A stretch of DNA of 64,000 bases from Lampropedia aestuarii (GCF_004803635.1 NZ_SSWX01000007.1:62001-126000), one strand, 5' to 3'; counted from the stretch's first letter, positions 32,710 to 43,432 are shown. The notes: generated by a model not told the origin, from the letters alone. Translations and numbers: made by a program.

Positions 32710-34737
32710 TTATTCTGCTACCAGGCTGAGCAATTCCGCGCCGTCCATGACTTGGTCGCCTGGAGCGAACAAGAGCTCAGCCACCACACCATCTTTTGGG
32801 GCCAAAATGGTGTGCTCCATTTTCATGGCTTCCATCACAGCCAAGGCCTGGCCTTTTTTAACAGCATCACCAGCTTGAACTGTGAATGCCACGACTTTGC
32901 CTGGCATCGGTGCTGTTAAGCGGCCTGACTCTGCATGTTCATCGCTTTGCAGGAGTGGGTCGACTGATACCAAGCTGTCATGGCCTGCTGCGGCGAAAAC
33001 ATCAATCGTTTGGCCGCTGCGATACACATGCACTTGAGAGGCGTGCTCAGCCAAGTTCAGTTGCAGTGCATCTGCTGTCGCAGAGTAGCTGAAGGGGCCA
33101 TCGAACACTTGCTGTGCGGACTTGCCCTGTGTATCGACTCTCAGGTGCAAGCCATCTGCGAGATAGCTCAACTGGGCAATGTATTTCTGGTCGTCTTTCG
33201 TGAACAAGAAAAAGCGCTTGGCTGCGCCCCAGGCGCGCCAGGCATCGTGGTGGCTGAATGGATCGCCATCCTTGGCTGTGACTTGCTCTTGGTTCAGGGT
33301 GTGGGCAATCGCTGCGGCAATGCTAAATCCAACCGGCCAAGGCGTTTGATTGAACAGCTGCTCCGCTTCGCGTGGAATCAAGGCGGTGTCGAGTTTGGCC
33401 TGTGCAAACGATGGGGTCTTGATCGTGCGGCGCAAGAACTGCACGTTATTGGCCAGACCGACAATATGCAACTGAGCCAGTGCTTCGTCCAAGCGTTGCA
33501 GGGCTTCGTCACGGGTATTGCCACGCACAATCAGCTTGGCAATCATGGAGTCGTAGTACGGGCTGATGCTATCGCCTTCACGCACGCCATCGTCAACACG
33601 CACATCGCTGACTTCAAAAGCGCTGGCCTGGGGCTTGCGGTAAATGCGCAAGTGGCCTGTGGCGGGCAGGAAGTCGTTGTCTGGGTTTTCGGCATTGATG
33701 CGCGCTTCAATGGCGTGCCCTGTAAGTTGCAGCTGTGCCTGGGTTTTGGGCAATGGCTCTCCGCTGGCTACGCGCAACTGCCACTCAACCAAGTCGGTGC
33801 CGGTGATCGCTTCAGTGACAGGGTGCTCGACTTGCAAACGCGTGTTCATCTCCATGAAATAAAAACGCATCTCTTCGGGCTTGTCATAACCCCCAGGCTG
33901 CTCGACGATGAATTCCACTGTACCAGCGCCCACATAGCCTACCGCTTTGGCTGCTGCTACGGCAGCTTCGCCCATTTGTTTGCGTAACGCGGCCGTCATA
34001 CCGGGCGCAGGTGCCTCTTCCAGGACTTTCTGGTGACGGCGCTGCACTGAGCAGTCCCGCTCAAACAAATAAACGACGTCGCCTTGTTGGTCGCCAAACA
34101 CTTGGATTTCAATATGGCGTGGTCGCTGTACGTACTTTTCAATCAGCACATTGTCATCGCCAAAGCTGTTGATGGCCTCGCGCTGGCAGGACTGCAGCGC
34201 GGCGCTGAAGTCTTCGCTGCGCTCGACAATGCGCATGCCCTTGCCGCCGCCGCCAGCGCTGGCTTTGATCAGTACCGGATAGCCAATTCGGTCGGCCTCA
34301 CTGTGCAGCAAGACGGGATCCTGGTCTTTGCCGTGGTAGCCTGGCACCAAAGGTACGCCGGCTTTTTCCATCAGGCGTTTGGATTCGGCTTTCAGCCCCA
34401 TGGCTTGAATGGCAGAGGCGGGTGGGCCAATAAAGACCAGACCGGCTTCACTACAGGCTTTGGCAAAGTCCTCGTTTTCAGACAAAAAACCATAGCCGGG
34501 GTGGATGGCCTCAGCGCCAGTGGCTTGCGCTGCGGCAATGATGCGCTGCCATTGTAGATAGCTCTCTTTAGGCGTGTTGCCGCCGACATGGACTGCTTCA
34601 TCGCAGACCTGCACATGTTTGGCTTTGGCATCGGCATCGGAGTAGACAGCCACGGTTTGAATGCCCAGGCGCCTGGCAGTGGCCGCAACGCGGCAGGCAA
34701 TCTCACCACGGTTTGCGATCAGGATTTTGTGGAACAT
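32710..34737 (-). CDS. liuD: Methylcrotonoyl-CoA carboxylase, biotin-carrying alpha subunit
   Basis: A 675-residue biotin carboxylase/carrier. The N-terminal half is the ATP-grasp carboxylase (FHKILIANRGEIACRV start, KASAGGGGKGMRI glycine loop, MNTRLQVEHPVTE). The C-terminus ends with the biotinyl lysine in AVMEAMKMEHT. It carboxylates 3-methylcrotonyl-CoA in leucine breakdown together with LiuB. ATG 34737 is set by homology and a GGAGACAACC leader. It is the last gene of liuB-liuC-DUF4126-liuD; the presence of liuB/liuC supports MCC rather than propionyl- or geranyl-CoA carboxylase. Confidence 0.93.
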   Translation of the reverse strand: MFHKILIANRGEIACRVAATARRLGIQTVAVYSDADAKAKHVQVCDEAVHVGGNTPKESYLQWQRIIAAAQATGAEAIHPGYGFLSENEDFAKACSEAGLVFIGPPASAIQAMGLKAESKRLMEKAGVPLVPGYHGKDQDPVLLHSEADRIGYPVLIKASAGGGGKGMRIVERSEDFSAALQSCQREAINSFGDDNVLIEKYVQRPRHIEIQVFGDQQGDVVYLFERDCSVQRRHQKVLEEAPAPGMTAALRKQMGEAAVAAAKAVGYVGAGTVEFIVEQPGGYDKPEEMRFYFMEMNTRLQVEHPVTEAITGTDLVEWQLRVASGEPLPKTQAQLQLTGHAIEARINAENPDNDFLPATGHLRIYRKPQASAFEVSDVRVDDGVREGDSISPYYDSMIAKLIVRGNTRDEALQRLDEALAQLHIVGLANNVQFLRRTIKTPSFAQAKLDTALIPREAEQLFNQTPWPVGFSIAAAIAHTLNQEQVTAKDGDPFSHHDAWRAWGAAKRFFLFTKDDQKYIAQLSYLADGLHLRVDTQGKSAQQVFDGPFSYSATADALQLNLAEHASQVHVYRSGQTIDVFAAAGHDSLVSVDPLLQSDEHAESGRLTAPMPGKVVAFTVQAGDAVKKGQALAVMEAMKMEHTILAPKDGVVAELLFAPGDQVMDGAELLSLVAE

Positions 34738-34801
34738 GGGGTTGTCTCCTTGGGATGAAATGTATGAGTCACAGGTCAACGGCATTGAATAGATCAGCCT
34801 A

Positions 34802-35548
34802 TCAATGCGATGCAGTCGGGGGTGTTGGGGCAGATCTGCCCAATAGGTTTTGTAGCTTGCGCCAAGCAGCACGTAAAAATCGGAACATCCACCATGTCAC
34901 TAGCCACATCAGCAGCACGGCCAACAGCAGCAGCACCAGAAATACCACCGGGCTGGTCAAGGCCAGCCAGACCGCGCCAATGCTCAGGCCGTCTTCGGTC
35001 AAGCTGGCTGTGAGGTTGGAGAGGGGCTCTGGCGAGGTGTTGATGGCCGCACGGGTCGTGGTTTTAGCGACTTGGCTGGTTGCGGCCAAGGTGCCGCCCA
35101 TCAAGGCAGCAATCAAGGCCATTTGGCCATTGTCAGCCCCAAAGACTGCTGCGGCCAGTGCCGCGCCAGCAGGCACGCGAATCACACTTTGCAGCAAGTC
35201 CCACAGCGAATCGACGCCTGGGATTTTGTCGGCAAAGAATTCGGCAAACAGCATGATGGCGCTGAAAAACAGCACCAACGGGCTTTGCAGCAATGTCAAT
35301 GCACCTGGCAAGGCAATCCAGTCCAGATAACCGGCCAAACCGGTGACAAACACCACCGCGTATAAGCGCAGTCCGCTGGACCAGCCCAAGGCTGCGGCCA
35401 AGGCCAGCATGCCGGTCATGTCCATGCTGCCCAAGGCCTGGCTGAGGTGCTCGCCCACGCCCGCCACCGCGCCATGCAAAGCTGCGCCGTCCAGTGCAGG
35501 CATTGTCTGGCTCAGTGTGTAGCTGGTGTCCTGGGCTGTGCTGGTCAT
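34802..35548 (-). CDS. DUF4126 family membrane protein
   Basis: A 248-residue protein with about five to six hydrophobic segments. LGWSSGLRLYAVVFVTGLAG and FFADKIPGVDSLWDLLQSV are the DUF4126 hallmarks. The C-terminus is a basic/aromatic helix followed by a Pro-rich tail. The function of the family is unknown. It lies inside the leucine-degradation operon, 20 bases after liuC and 64 bases before liuD, so it is cotranscribed with them. Confidence 0.85.
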   Translation of the reverse strand: MTSTAQDTSYTLSQTMPALDGAALHGAVAGVGEHLSQALGSMDMTGMLALAAALGWSSGLRLYAVVFVTGLAGYLDWIALPGALTLLQSPLVLFFSAIMLFAEFFADKIPGVDSLWDLLQSVIRVPAGAALAAAVFGADNGQMALIAALMGGTLAATSQVAKTTTRAAINTSPEPLSNLTASLTEDGLSIGAVWLALTSPVVFLVLLLLAVLLMWLVTWWMFRFLRAAWRKLQNLLGRSAPTPPTASH

Positions 35549-35568
35549 GGTGTTCAGGCGTTTGGGGG

Positions 35569-36378
35569 TTAAGCCAACCAGTTCGGCGTGCGTTTTTGCA
35601 AGAACGACTGCACGCCTTCTTTGCCTTCTTCGCTGGCGCGTATCTGGGCAATGCCCTCTACGGTCTGGGCGATCAAGGCCGGTGTAATGGCCACTTGTGC
35701 GACATCCAGCACCAGTTGCTTGGCGGCTTTGACGGCCTGTGGACCGGCTTGCACCAAGGCTTTGGTGATTTCAGCTACTTTCAGATCCAAAGCCTGTAGC
35801 GTGCTGGACGGATCGGCTGAGGTGTCCTGGGCAACCAGGGCATGGATAAAACCTAGACGCAAGGCTTCTTGTGCATCAAAGCGCTCGGCTGTCAGAAAGT
35901 AGCGGTGTGAGGCACGTGCGCCAAGCGCGCGAATCACGTAAGGGGCAATCGTTGCAGGTATCAGGCCCAGTTTGACTTCGGACAGACAAAAGTGGCTGCC
36001 TTCAACCGCCACGGCCATATCACAGGCCGCTACCAGGCCCATGCCTCCAGCATACACATCCCCTTGAATGCGCGCCACGGTGGGCTTGGGGCAGGTGTAG
36101 ATGGTGTGCAGCATGTCAGCCAGCTTGGCAGCATCGGCACTGTTTTCTGCATGCGTGTAATCGGCCATTTTGCGCATCCAGTTCAAATCAGCACCGGCAC
36201 AAAAGGCTTTGCCTTCGGCAGCCAATACAATCGCCCGCACCTCGGGGGCTTGCCCAAGCTGTTTAAAGGCCTGGGTGATGTCTGCAATGACTTCGTCGTT
36301 GAAGGCATTGCGCATGTCGGCGCGTGTCAAAGTAATAGTGGCGACGTGGTCGGCGATGTGGGTGCTGAGATTGGCCAT
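35569..36378 (-). CDS. liuC: Methylglutaconyl-CoA hydratase (enoyl-CoA hydratase family)
   Basis: A 269-residue crotonase-fold enzyme expected to hydrate 3-methylglutaconyl-CoA to HMG-CoA. The oxyanion-hole motifs are AFCAGADLNWM and GDVYAGGMGLVAACD; the catalytic Glu is in CLSEVKLGLIPATI. AGGA before ATG 36378 favours this start over an extension to 36426. Its neighbours on both sides are the MCC subunits, which fixes the pathway. A generic enoyl-CoA hydratase is the alternative. Confidence 0.9.
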   Translation of the reverse strand: MANLSTHIADHVATITLTRADMRNAFNDEVIADITQAFKQLGQAPEVRAIVLAAEGKAFCAGADLNWMRKMADYTHAENSADAAKLADMLHTIYTCPKPTVARIQGDVYAGGMGLVAACDMAVAVEGSHFCLSEVKLGLIPATIAPYVIRALGARASHRYFLTAERFDAQEALRLGFIHALVAQDTSADPSSTLQALDLKVAEITKALVQAGPQAVKAAKQLVLDVAQVAITPALIAQTVEGIAQIRASEEGKEGVQSFLQKRTPNWLA

Positions 36379-36428
36379 GGTGTTGGTCCTGCTGCAATGG
36401 GGGGCGACGTGGGCTGGTGAGGACATGT

Positions 36429-38036
36429 TTACATGCGGAAGACACCAAACTGCACATCGGCAATCGGTGCATTGCGAGATGCTGATAAGCCAAGAGCCAA
36501 GACACGGCGGGTGTCTGCGGGGTCAATCACGCCGTCGTCCCACAGGCGTGCCGATGCATAGTAAGGATGGCCTTGGGCTTCGTATTGCTGGCGAATCGGT
36601 GCTTTGAAGGCTTCTTCTTCATCGGCGCTCCACTGGCCACCTTTGAGCTCGATGCCATCGCGCTTGACGGTGGCCAGCACACTGGCTGCTTGCTCGCCGC
36701 CCATGACCGAAATACGCGCGTTGGGCCACATCCATAAAAAGCGTGGCGAGTAGGCGCGCCCGCACATGCCGTAGTTGCCTGCGCCAAAGCTGCCGCCAAT
36801 GATGACGGTGAATTTGGGCACGTTAGCAGTTGCCACGGCAGTGACCAGCTTGGCGCCATGGCGGGCAATGCCTTCGTTTTCGTATTTGCGACCTACCATG
36901 AAACCGGTGATGTTTTGCAAAAACACCAAGGGGATTTTGCGTTGGCAGCACAGCTCGATAAAGTGCGCGCCTTTTTGTGCTGATTCAGAAAACAAGATGC
37001 CGTTGTTGGCGATGATGCCCACCAGCATGCCTTCAATGCGGGCAAAGCCGGTCACCAGCGTACTTCCAAAGCGGGCTTTGAATTCGTCAAAATCGCTGTC
37101 ATCAACAATGCGGGCAATGATTTCGCGCACATCAAAAGGCTTGCGCGTGTCGGTGGGAATCACACCGTACAGCTCTTCATTGGCAAAGCGTGGTGCAACC
37201 GGTGCGGTATCGGCCGGGTGCGCCGCTTTATGCCATTGCAGGTTTTTGATTTTCTCGCGTGCAATCGCCAATGCATGCAAATCGTTTTGTGCGAGGTAGT
37301 CGGCCACACCGGACAAGCGGGTGTGGGTGTCACCACCACCGAGGTCTTCGGCGCTGACGACCTCGCCAGTTGCTGCTTTGACCAAGGGCGGGCCACCCAA
37401 GAAGATCGTGCCTTGGTTTTGGACGATGATGGTTTCATCGCTCATTGCTGGCACATAGGCACCACCGGCGGTGCAGCTGCCCATTACCACGGCAATTTGT
37501 GCAATGCCTTGGGCGCTCATATTGGCTTGGTTGTAGAAGATGCGGCCAAAGTGGTCGCGGTCCGGGAATACGTCGTCCTGGTTGGGCAGGTTGGCCCCGC
37601 CCGAGTCCACCAGGTAGACACAGGGCAGGCGGTTTTGCATTGCGATTTCCTGCGCCCGCAGGTGCTTTTTCACCGTCAATGGGTAGTAGGTGCCGCCCTT
37701 GACTGTGGCGTCATTGCACACGACCATGCATTCCACGCCCTGGACGCGGCCAATGCCGGCAATCATGCCGGCGCCGGGCGCGGCGTTGTCATAGACATTG
37801 AGGGCCGCCAGCGGCGCAATTTCCAGAAATGGGCTGCCTGGATCGAGCAGCGCCTGGACGCGGTCTCTGGGCAGCAGCTTACCGCGCGAGAGGTGTTTGT
37901 CCCTTGCCGCAGCGCCGCCGCCTTGCTCGATCACGGCGAATTGCTCGCGCAAGTCCTGCACCAGTGCGCGCATGGATTTTTCATTATTTTGAAAATCGTT
38001 GCTACGAGCGCTCAGTTTTGAGTTCAAAATGGCCAT
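36429..38036 (-). CDS. liuB: Methylcrotonoyl-CoA carboxylase beta (carboxyltransferase) subunit
   Basis: A 535-residue carboxyltransferase. N-terminal carboxybiotin-site signatures include [20 protein letters not shown] and [19 protein letters not shown]; the acyl-CoA site has [15 protein letters not shown]. It transfers CO2 from the biotin of LiuD to 3-methylcrotonyl-CoA. It is the first gene of this minus-strand operon and its start is about 100 bases from the divergent antiporter gene. liuA (isovaleryl-CoA dehydrogenase) is not adjacent. Confidence 0.95.
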   Translation of the reverse strand: MAILNSKLSARSNDFQNNEKSMRALVQDLREQFAVIEQGGGAAARDKHLSRGKLLPRDRVQALLDPGSPFLEIAPLAALNVYDNAAPGAGMIAGIGRVQGVECMVVCNDATVKGGTYYPLTVKKHLRAQEIAMQNRLPCVYLVDSGGANLPNQDDVFPDRDHFGRIFYNQANMSAQGIAQIAVVMGSCTAGGAYVPAMSDETIIVQNQGTIFLGGPPLVKAATGEVVSAEDLGGGDTHTRLSGVADYLAQNDLHALAIAREKIKNLQWHKAAHPADTAPVAPRFANEELYGVIPTDTRKPFDVREIIARIVDDSDFDEFKARFGSTLVTGFARIEGMLVGIIANNGILFSESAQKGAHFIELCCQRKIPLVFLQNITGFMVGRKYENEGIARHGAKLVTAVATANVPKFTVIIGGSFGAGNYGMCGRAYSPRFLWMWPNARISVMGGEQAASVLATVKRDGIELKGGQWSADEEEAFKAPIRQQYEAQGHPYYASARLWDDGVIDPADTRRVLALGLSASRNAPIADVQFGVFRM

Positions 38037-38137
38037 TGCTTATTTCCTCGCTGGCTCATTGCTGAGCCGGTTGCTTGTCTCCACACAATCGAATATTGCC
38101 CAGTCAGCTGCCAATAGCCAACTGGTGCGAACGAATC

Positions 38138-40138
38138 ATGCATACAGTTGAAATTGTTCTGTTGGTACTGATGTTGGGCGCGGTATCTGGTTTGCTTGCC
38201 AGATATGTCAAGTTCATTCCTTTGCCTTTGCTGCAAATTGCATTGGGCATGGCGCTGGCGTGGCCGCAGGCCGGTTTGCATATAGCGTTTGATCCGGATT
38301 TGTTCCTGCTGCTGTTCATTCCGCCATTGCTGTTTGCCGATGGCTGGCGTATCCCCAAGCGCGAATTCTTTGCGTTGTACAAGCCGATTTTGCGTCTGGC
38401 CTTGGGGTTGGTGTTCTTTACCGTGATTGGCCTGGGTTACTTTATCCACTGGCTGATTCCGGCGATACCTCTGCCTGTGGCATTTGCCTTGGCGGCCGTG
38501 CTCTCGCCCACCGATGCGGTGGCTGTGTCTGCGATTGCGCGTAATCTGGGCATGCCCACCCAAGCCCTGCATATTCTGGAGGGCGAGTCGCTGCTCAATG
38601 ACGCATCGGGCCTGGTCGCTTTGAAGTTTGCCGTCGCCGCTGCGATGACTGGCGCCTTTTCGTGGATGGAGGCTGGCCAGAGCTTTGTTTTGATTGCCGT
38701 AGGTGGTGTGATCGTTGGCTTGGCGATTGGCTGGCTGTTTGGCTATGTGCGCAAAGTCGTCACCCGCCTTGTTGGCGACACGGCTGCCACACAAATGGTC
38801 CTGCTGCTGCTGCTGCTGCCCTTTGCTGCTTATTTGCTGGGTGAACGTTTGGGCGTATCGGGCATTTTGGCTGCTGTTTCGGCCGGGATTGCCGTGAACT
38901 TCACCGACCTCGACCGTGGCCGTTTTATTTCCGAGCGGATGCAAAGCAATGATGCCTGGCAGATGGTCGAGGCGACCTTTAATGGTGCAATTTTCTTGCT
39001 GCTGGGCATTCAACTGCCGACCCTGATACGCGAGGCGATGGGGCGCAGCGATTACAGCTGGTGGCAGTTGCTGGCGATCATTTTGGCCATCACGGTGGTC
39101 GCGATGGTATTGCGCGCTGTTTGGTTGCATGTGGCCGTGCAAGGGCCTTTGCGTAAAAGCTTTCGCAATCAGGGCGTGTCGCAAAAGTCTTCGTATTTGC
39201 TCACCACCTTGGGCACGGTAGCAGGCATTCGCGGTGCGGTGACTTTGGCTGGTGCATTGTCGATTCCGCTGCTGCTGCCCAGTGGCCAGCCATTTCCGGC
39301 CAGAGATTTGGTGATCATGCTGGCTGCAGGGGTGATTATTGCCACTTTGCTGATTGGCAGCATTGGCCTGCCCTTGATTTTGCGCCGGTTGCCAGCCAGC
39401 AAAGAGCATGCCACTGACCGTGAAGAGCGGCGCGCGCGTGTTGCAGCCTGCCATGCTGCCTTGGTGTCTTTGCAAGAGCAGGACCAAGTGCAGGGACAAA
39501 AAGAGGAAACCTCGGGCGAGCAGGCGATGTGGGTGGCGGTGATGGGGCGGGTGGCGCAGGATTACCGCGACCGTTTGGGGGCCTTGGACGATACCAGCGA
39601 CCCCGATTTGGCCCAATTGCGCGACCGTATGCAGCATGTGCGCTCGGTCGAGCTGGGCATGGAGCTGCGCTTGATTGGTTTGCAAGCCGAACGTGAGGAG
39701 TTCTACCATTTGCGCCGCAAGCACTTGATCAATGACGACTCGCTCAGATTGCTCGTCGATGAGCTGGATTTGGCCGAGGTGGCCTTGATTCGCAGGCGCA
39801 AGGCGGCCAAGCTCAACCGCCAGCAGGCTGAAGAGGCTTTGGCGATTGCACGCAAAGAAGAACAAGAACACGAAGCGGCCGAGAAGGAGCGGGCTGCGCA
39901 AGAAGCGCTGGCGCAAGCTAAAAACGCAGTGGATGCTGCCACTAGCACCGCTGCGGTTGCCGCTACGGCAAATTCTGCCAGTGATGCCGCCACGGAAGAC
40001 CGCACTGTTGAACCCGTAGTCAAGCTGGCTATGGACAGTGCGGCCGTGCCAACGGAGACCAACAGCAACCACAGCACCAGCAACCACAGTACCAGCAGTG
40101 CTCACAGCACGCAGCCTGACAAGCCCGCAGCCCATTGA
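38138..40138 (+). CDS. CPA1 family Na+/H+ antiporter with long cytoplasmic tail
   Basis: A 666-residue protein. Residues 1-420 hold about twelve membrane helices, with the ion-binding LSPTDAVAVSAIA and GESLLNDASGLVALKFA motifs of NhaP/NHE antiporters. Residues 430-666 form a soluble tail: a charged helical part with coiled-coil potential (Gln/Glu/Ala-rich, about 565-610) and a Ser/Thr/Asn/His-rich end with repeated NHSTS units. ATG 38138 starts the first helix; upstream codons are not coding. A 730-residue antisense frame is a shadow. Confidence 0.92.
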   Translation: MHTVEIVLLVLMLGAVSGLLARYVKFIPLPLLQIALGMALAWPQAGLHIAFDPDLFLLLFIPPLLFADGWRIPKREFFALYKPILRLALGLVFFTVIGLGYFIHWLIPAIPLPVAFALAAVLSPTDAVAVSAIARNLGMPTQALHILEGESLLNDASGLVALKFAVAAAMTGAFSWMEAGQSFVLIAVGGVIVGLAIGWLFGYVRKVVTRLVGDTAATQMVLLLLLLPFAAYLLGERLGVSGILAAVSAGIAVNFTDLDRGRFISERMQSNDAWQMVEATFNGAIFLLLGIQLPTLIREAMGRSDYSWWQLLAIILAITVVAMVLRAVWLHVAVQGPLRKSFRNQGVSQKSSYLLTTLGTVAGIRGAVTLAGALSIPLLLPSGQPFPARDLVIMLAAGVIIATLLIGSIGLPLILRRLPASKEHATDREERRARVAACHAALVSLQEQDQVQGQKEETSGEQAMWVAVMGRVAQDYRDRLGALDDTSDPDLAQLRDRMQHVRSVELGMELRLIGLQAEREEFYHLRRKHLINDDSLRLLVDELDLAEVALIRRRKAAKLNRQQAEEALAIARKEEQEHEAAEKERAAQEALAQAKNAVDAATSTAAVAATANSASDAATEDRTVEPVVKLAMDSAAVPTETNSNHSTSNHSTSSAHSTQPDKPAAH

Positions 40139-40223
40139 ATGGGTGAGGGCCCAATCGGCATGCCTGGCCATTGGCTGAGAGAGTGGCAGTAGTGCTGGCA
40201 CGGCAGATATGCGCATCAGGTGA

Positions 40224-41933
40224 TTAAGCAGAAGCGGCTTCGCTCAGGCCAAGCTGCTGCTTCATGGCATCGCGGATCAGGTATTTCTGAATTTTTCCGG
40301 TCACGGTCATCGGAAATGCCTCGACAAAACGGATGTAGCGCGGCACTTTGTAGTGCGCAATCTGGCCTTTGCAAAATGCGCGCAGTTGCTCTTCAGTCAG
40401 CTCCATGCCGGGTTTCAAAATGATCCACGCGCACAGTTCTTCACCGTATTTCTGGTCTGGCACGCCAACAATTTGCACATCCTGGATGTGCTCATGGCGG
40501 TAGAGGAATTCTTCAATTTCGCGCGGGTAGATGTTCTCGCCGCCACGGATCACCATGTCTTTGATGCGGCCGACGATATTCACATAGCCCTCGTCATCCA
40601 TAGTGGCCAAATCACCGGTGTGCATCCACTGTTCGGCATCAATGGCTTCGGCGGTTTTTTCAGCATCGCCCCAGTAGCCGTGCATCACGCTGTATCCCTT
40701 GGTGCACAGCTCGCCCGACTGGCCGCGCGGCACGGTCTCGCCAGTGTTGGGGTCGACAATTTTGATTTCCAGGTGAGGCTGAACTTTGCCCACGGTGGTC
40801 ACACGTTTTTCCAGTGGCGTGCGGGTGTCGCTTTGGCAGCTGACTGGACTGGTCTCGGTCATGCCATAGGCAATGGTGATTTGCGCCAAATGCATGCGCT
40901 CGACGACGCGCTTCATCACCTCAATCGGGCAAGCTGTGCCTGCCATGATGCCAGTGCGCAGGCTGGATAGATCAAACTCCTCAAAGCGAGGGTGGTCCAG
41001 CTCGGCGATGAACATGGTCGGCACGCCATGCAGGCCAGTGCAGCGCTCAGCCTGCACAGCCTCCAAGACGGACAGTGCATCAAAACCATCATTGGGGTAG
41101 ACAATCGCGCTGCCATGCGTGAGGCAGGCCAGATTGCCCAGCACCATGCCAAAGCAGTGGTAGAGCGGCACTGGAATGCACAAGCGGTCTTGTGGGCCCA
41201 GTTCCATGCACTCACCAATGAAAAAACCATTGTTGAGAATATTGCGGTGGGTCAGGGTTGCCCCTTTTGGGAAGCCGGTCGTGCCGCTGGTGAATTGGAT
41301 ATTGATGGGATCGGTGTTTTTCAATCCCGCTTGGATCTTGCCTACCGCAGGGTCATTGGCATCGCCACGGGCCAGCAAGGCCGAGAAACGCTGCATCCCT
41401 GGCTGCTCATCGCCTTGTCCCGGCACATCGATCCAGACCACGTGACGCAAAAACGGCAGGCGCCGCGCGGCCAGAGGTGCGCCTTGCGCAGTGCTGTTCA
41501 ACTCGGGTGCCAGTTCCCTGAGCATCGCCAAGTAATCGCTGGTTTTGAAGCTGGGCATGGCCACCAAGGCCTTGCAGCCGACCTTGTTGAGTGCGTACTC
41601 GGCCTCGGAGGTGCGGTAGGCCGGATTGATATTGACCAGGATCAGTCCGGCTTTTGCCGTCGCAAGCTGCATCAGCACCCATTCAACATTGTTGTGCGAC
41701 CAGATGCCGATCCGGTCGCCTGCTACCAGACCCATTTTCAGCAGGGCACTGGCCAATTGGTTGGCTGAGGCTTGCAACTGCAGGTAGGTCAGGCGTTGGT
41801 TTTGATGCCGACTCACCAAGGCATCGCGTTGCGGATGCTGGGCGACCATGGCGTCGAAATAGTCGCCAATGGTCTGCTCAATCAGTTCAGGGGTCGTGCT
41901 GCCTTTTGCATAACTCAGGGCAGAGGTGGGCAT
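40224..41933 (-). CDS. AMP-binding acyl-CoA synthetase (medium/long-chain type)
   Basis: A 569-residue ATP-dependent acyl-CoA ligase. ATP/AMP motifs are [16 protein letters not shown] (P-loop), YGMTETSPV and [17 protein letters not shown]; the catalytic lysine is in TVTGKIQKY. The sequence resembles ACSF2/FadD-like ligases that activate fatty acids of medium chain or branched acids. Its exact substrate is not readable. Proximity to the liu operon suggests branched or medium-chain acids. The divergent AraC gene is a plausible regulator. Confidence 0.9.
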   Translation of the reverse strand: MPTSALSYAKGSTTPELIEQTIGDYFDAMVAQHPQRDALVSRHQNQRLTYLQLQASANQLASALLKMGLVAGDRIGIWSHNNVEWVLMQLATAKAGLILVNINPAYRTSEAEYALNKVGCKALVAMPSFKTSDYLAMLRELAPELNSTAQGAPLAARRLPFLRHVVWIDVPGQGDEQPGMQRFSALLARGDANDPAVGKIQAGLKNTDPINIQFTSGTTGFPKGATLTHRNILNNGFFIGECMELGPQDRLCIPVPLYHCFGMVLGNLACLTHGSAIVYPNDGFDALSVLEAVQAERCTGLHGVPTMFIAELDHPRFEEFDLSSLRTGIMAGTACPIEVMKRVVERMHLAQITIAYGMTETSPVSCQSDTRTPLEKRVTTVGKVQPHLEIKIVDPNTGETVPRGQSGELCTKGYSVMHGYWGDAEKTAEAIDAEQWMHTGDLATMDDEGYVNIVGRIKDMVIRGGENIYPREIEEFLYRHEHIQDVQIVGVPDQKYGEELCAWIILKPGMELTEEQLRAFCKGQIAHYKVPRYIRFVEAFPMTVTGKIQKYLIRDAMKQQLGLSEAASA

Positions 41934-42152
41934 GGGGGTCTCCTAGCGGCAGTTCTTCAAGACTGCCCATTGGTCATTGCACGGGCTTGTTGCACATTGC
42001 GATCGGGCGTGGTGCAGGCGGCCAGCTTTGCATGAGCGTGCTGATGCGTTCCATCTTACTGCTGTGCGCTGGCAATGGACAGTAGTCGAGTTCAGCGAAG
42101 GGGTGCAATTTGTGCCAGAATCGTTTGCATAATTGCCTGATTGTGAGTTGCC

Positions 42153-43250
42153 ATGCAAAACGCCCCCGAAACTCTGCGAAAAACCACCAATAGGGAGCCA
42201 GCACGCGCTACGCCATTGGATTTTTTACATACCATCCTGCGTTGCTATGCGCGTCTTGGAAAAGACCCTAAAAAAGCGCTTGAATATGCACAAATTACGC
42301 CAAAAGATTTACAAAATTCCCAGGGTTTGATGACGGCACTGCAGATGGAACGTTTGTCCTTGTATGCGATGCAAGAGCTCGATGATGAGGCGCTAGGTTG
42401 GCTCAATCGGCCCATGCGCTGGGGCAGCTATGGCTTTTTGGCACGCGCGACCTTGACGGCTCCGAATTTGCGTGTGGCCTTGCTGCGCTGGTGTCGCCAC
42501 CATGGTTTGTTGACCGATGAGTTGCGACTGCAGCTCCAAGCTGCAGGCAGCCAAGCGGTGGTCACGGTCGAGGAGCTGACGCTGGCCGATGTCGACCGGC
42601 GTCGCCTGGGACTTTTGACTTTGTTGCGCAATATCCATGGATTTTCTTGCTGGCTGCTGGACTCGCAGATTCGATTGACGCAGATCGAGCTGCCCTTTGA
42701 GGCGCCGCCCTATGCAGCCCAGGTGTCGGTCATGTTTCCCACGGTGATTCGTTATGGTGCGCCTAGAGCCAGTCTGCAGTTTGATGTCAATTACCTAGAG
42801 ATGCCTGTGCGGCGTGATGAAGCCGCGCTGAACCTGATGCTGCAGCGGGCGCTGCTGGTGGTCATTAAGCCATACCGGCGCGATCGACTGATGCAGCAGC
42901 GTGTGCGCCAATTGCTGGCCAATGCGCAAGAAGGCCAGTCCTACACCGCCGAGACCATTGCACAGGCTTTGCACGTCTCGGTGCGCAGTCTGCATCGGTT
43001 TTTGCAGGAAGACGGCGTGAGCTTGCAAAAAATCAAAGACGAGGTGCACTGTGAGAAAGCCAAGCAATTGCTGATGCGCACCTCCCACCCGATCAAGCGT
43101 ATTGCCGCCTGTGTGGGCTTTGACAATGCCAAGAGCTTTACCCGCGCTTTTACACGCTGGGTAGGGGTCGCACCATCGGAATACCGCGAAAGCGGTCAGG
43201 CTGGAGTGAGCACTCTGCATACCAGGGCTGGCAATTCTCTTGTGGTATGA
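42153..43250 (+). CDS. AraC family transcriptional regulator
   Basis: A 365-residue regulator. Residues about 15-220 match the arabinose-binding-like N-domain found in OruR/Qor-type AraC proteins. The C-terminal double HTH spans about 260-350: ETIAQALHVSVRSLHRFLQE, then CVGFDNAKSFTRAFTRWVGV and PSEYR. It is divergent from the acyl-CoA ligase gene (219-base gap containing GGCAGT/ACTGCC arms near 41947), so control of that gene is the natural guess. Confidence 0.9.
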   Translation: MQNAPETLRKTTNREPARATPLDFLHTILRCYARLGKDPKKALEYAQITPKDLQNSQGLMTALQMERLSLYAMQELDDEALGWLNRPMRWGSYGFLARATLTAPNLRVALLRWCRHHGLLTDELRLQLQAAGSQAVVTVEELTLADVDRRRLGLLTLLRNIHGFSCWLLDSQIRLTQIELPFEAPPYAAQVSVMFPTVIRYGAPRASLQFDVNYLEMPVRRDEAALNLMLQRALLVVIKPYRRDRLMQQRVRQLLANAQEGQSYTAETIAQALHVSVRSLHRFLQEDGVSLQKIKDEVHCEKAKQLLMRTSHPIKRIAACVGFDNAKSFTRAFTRWVGVAPSEYRESGQAGVSTLHTRAGNSLVV

Positions 43251-43403
43251 GCTGATTTGTCATGCGTGCTTGGCATGGATTGGCTTTGGTGCTCTGAGCC
43301 TAAAGAATTGATTTCTGGCAATCATCTATTTCAAGATGATTTGAAGTGTGTTTTTTCTGCTCGTCGATGCTGTGCCTTGGAAAGTGGCGCGATTTTTGCT
43401 ATT
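43251..43403. other. Intergenic region after the AraC gene
   Basis: AT-rich sequence without a recognisable gene or terminator, leading into the promoter-like boxes at 43404. Confidence 0.4.
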
Positions 43404-43432
43404 TTGACAAGTTATAGTGCAAGATCTACTAG
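43404..43432 (+). promoter_or_regulatory. Candidate promoter upstream of rnk
   Basis: A consensus TTGACA (43404-43409) and TACTAG (43427-43432) are spaced exactly 17 bases. The resulting leader would be about 320 nt, begins with a CCCAA-GCG-TTGGG hairpin and includes the diverged repeat. Confidence 0.55.

Noticed and set aside
38800-38820. CTG run in the antiporter gene as a phase-variation tract
   Set aside because: It encodes a Leu run inside a membrane helix and is too short and trinucleotide-based to cause frameshifts.
38024-40216. 730-codon open frame antisense to the CPA1 antiporter
   Set aside because: Low-complexity His/Gln-rich peptide produced by the reverse complement of hydrophobic codons; no ribosome site.
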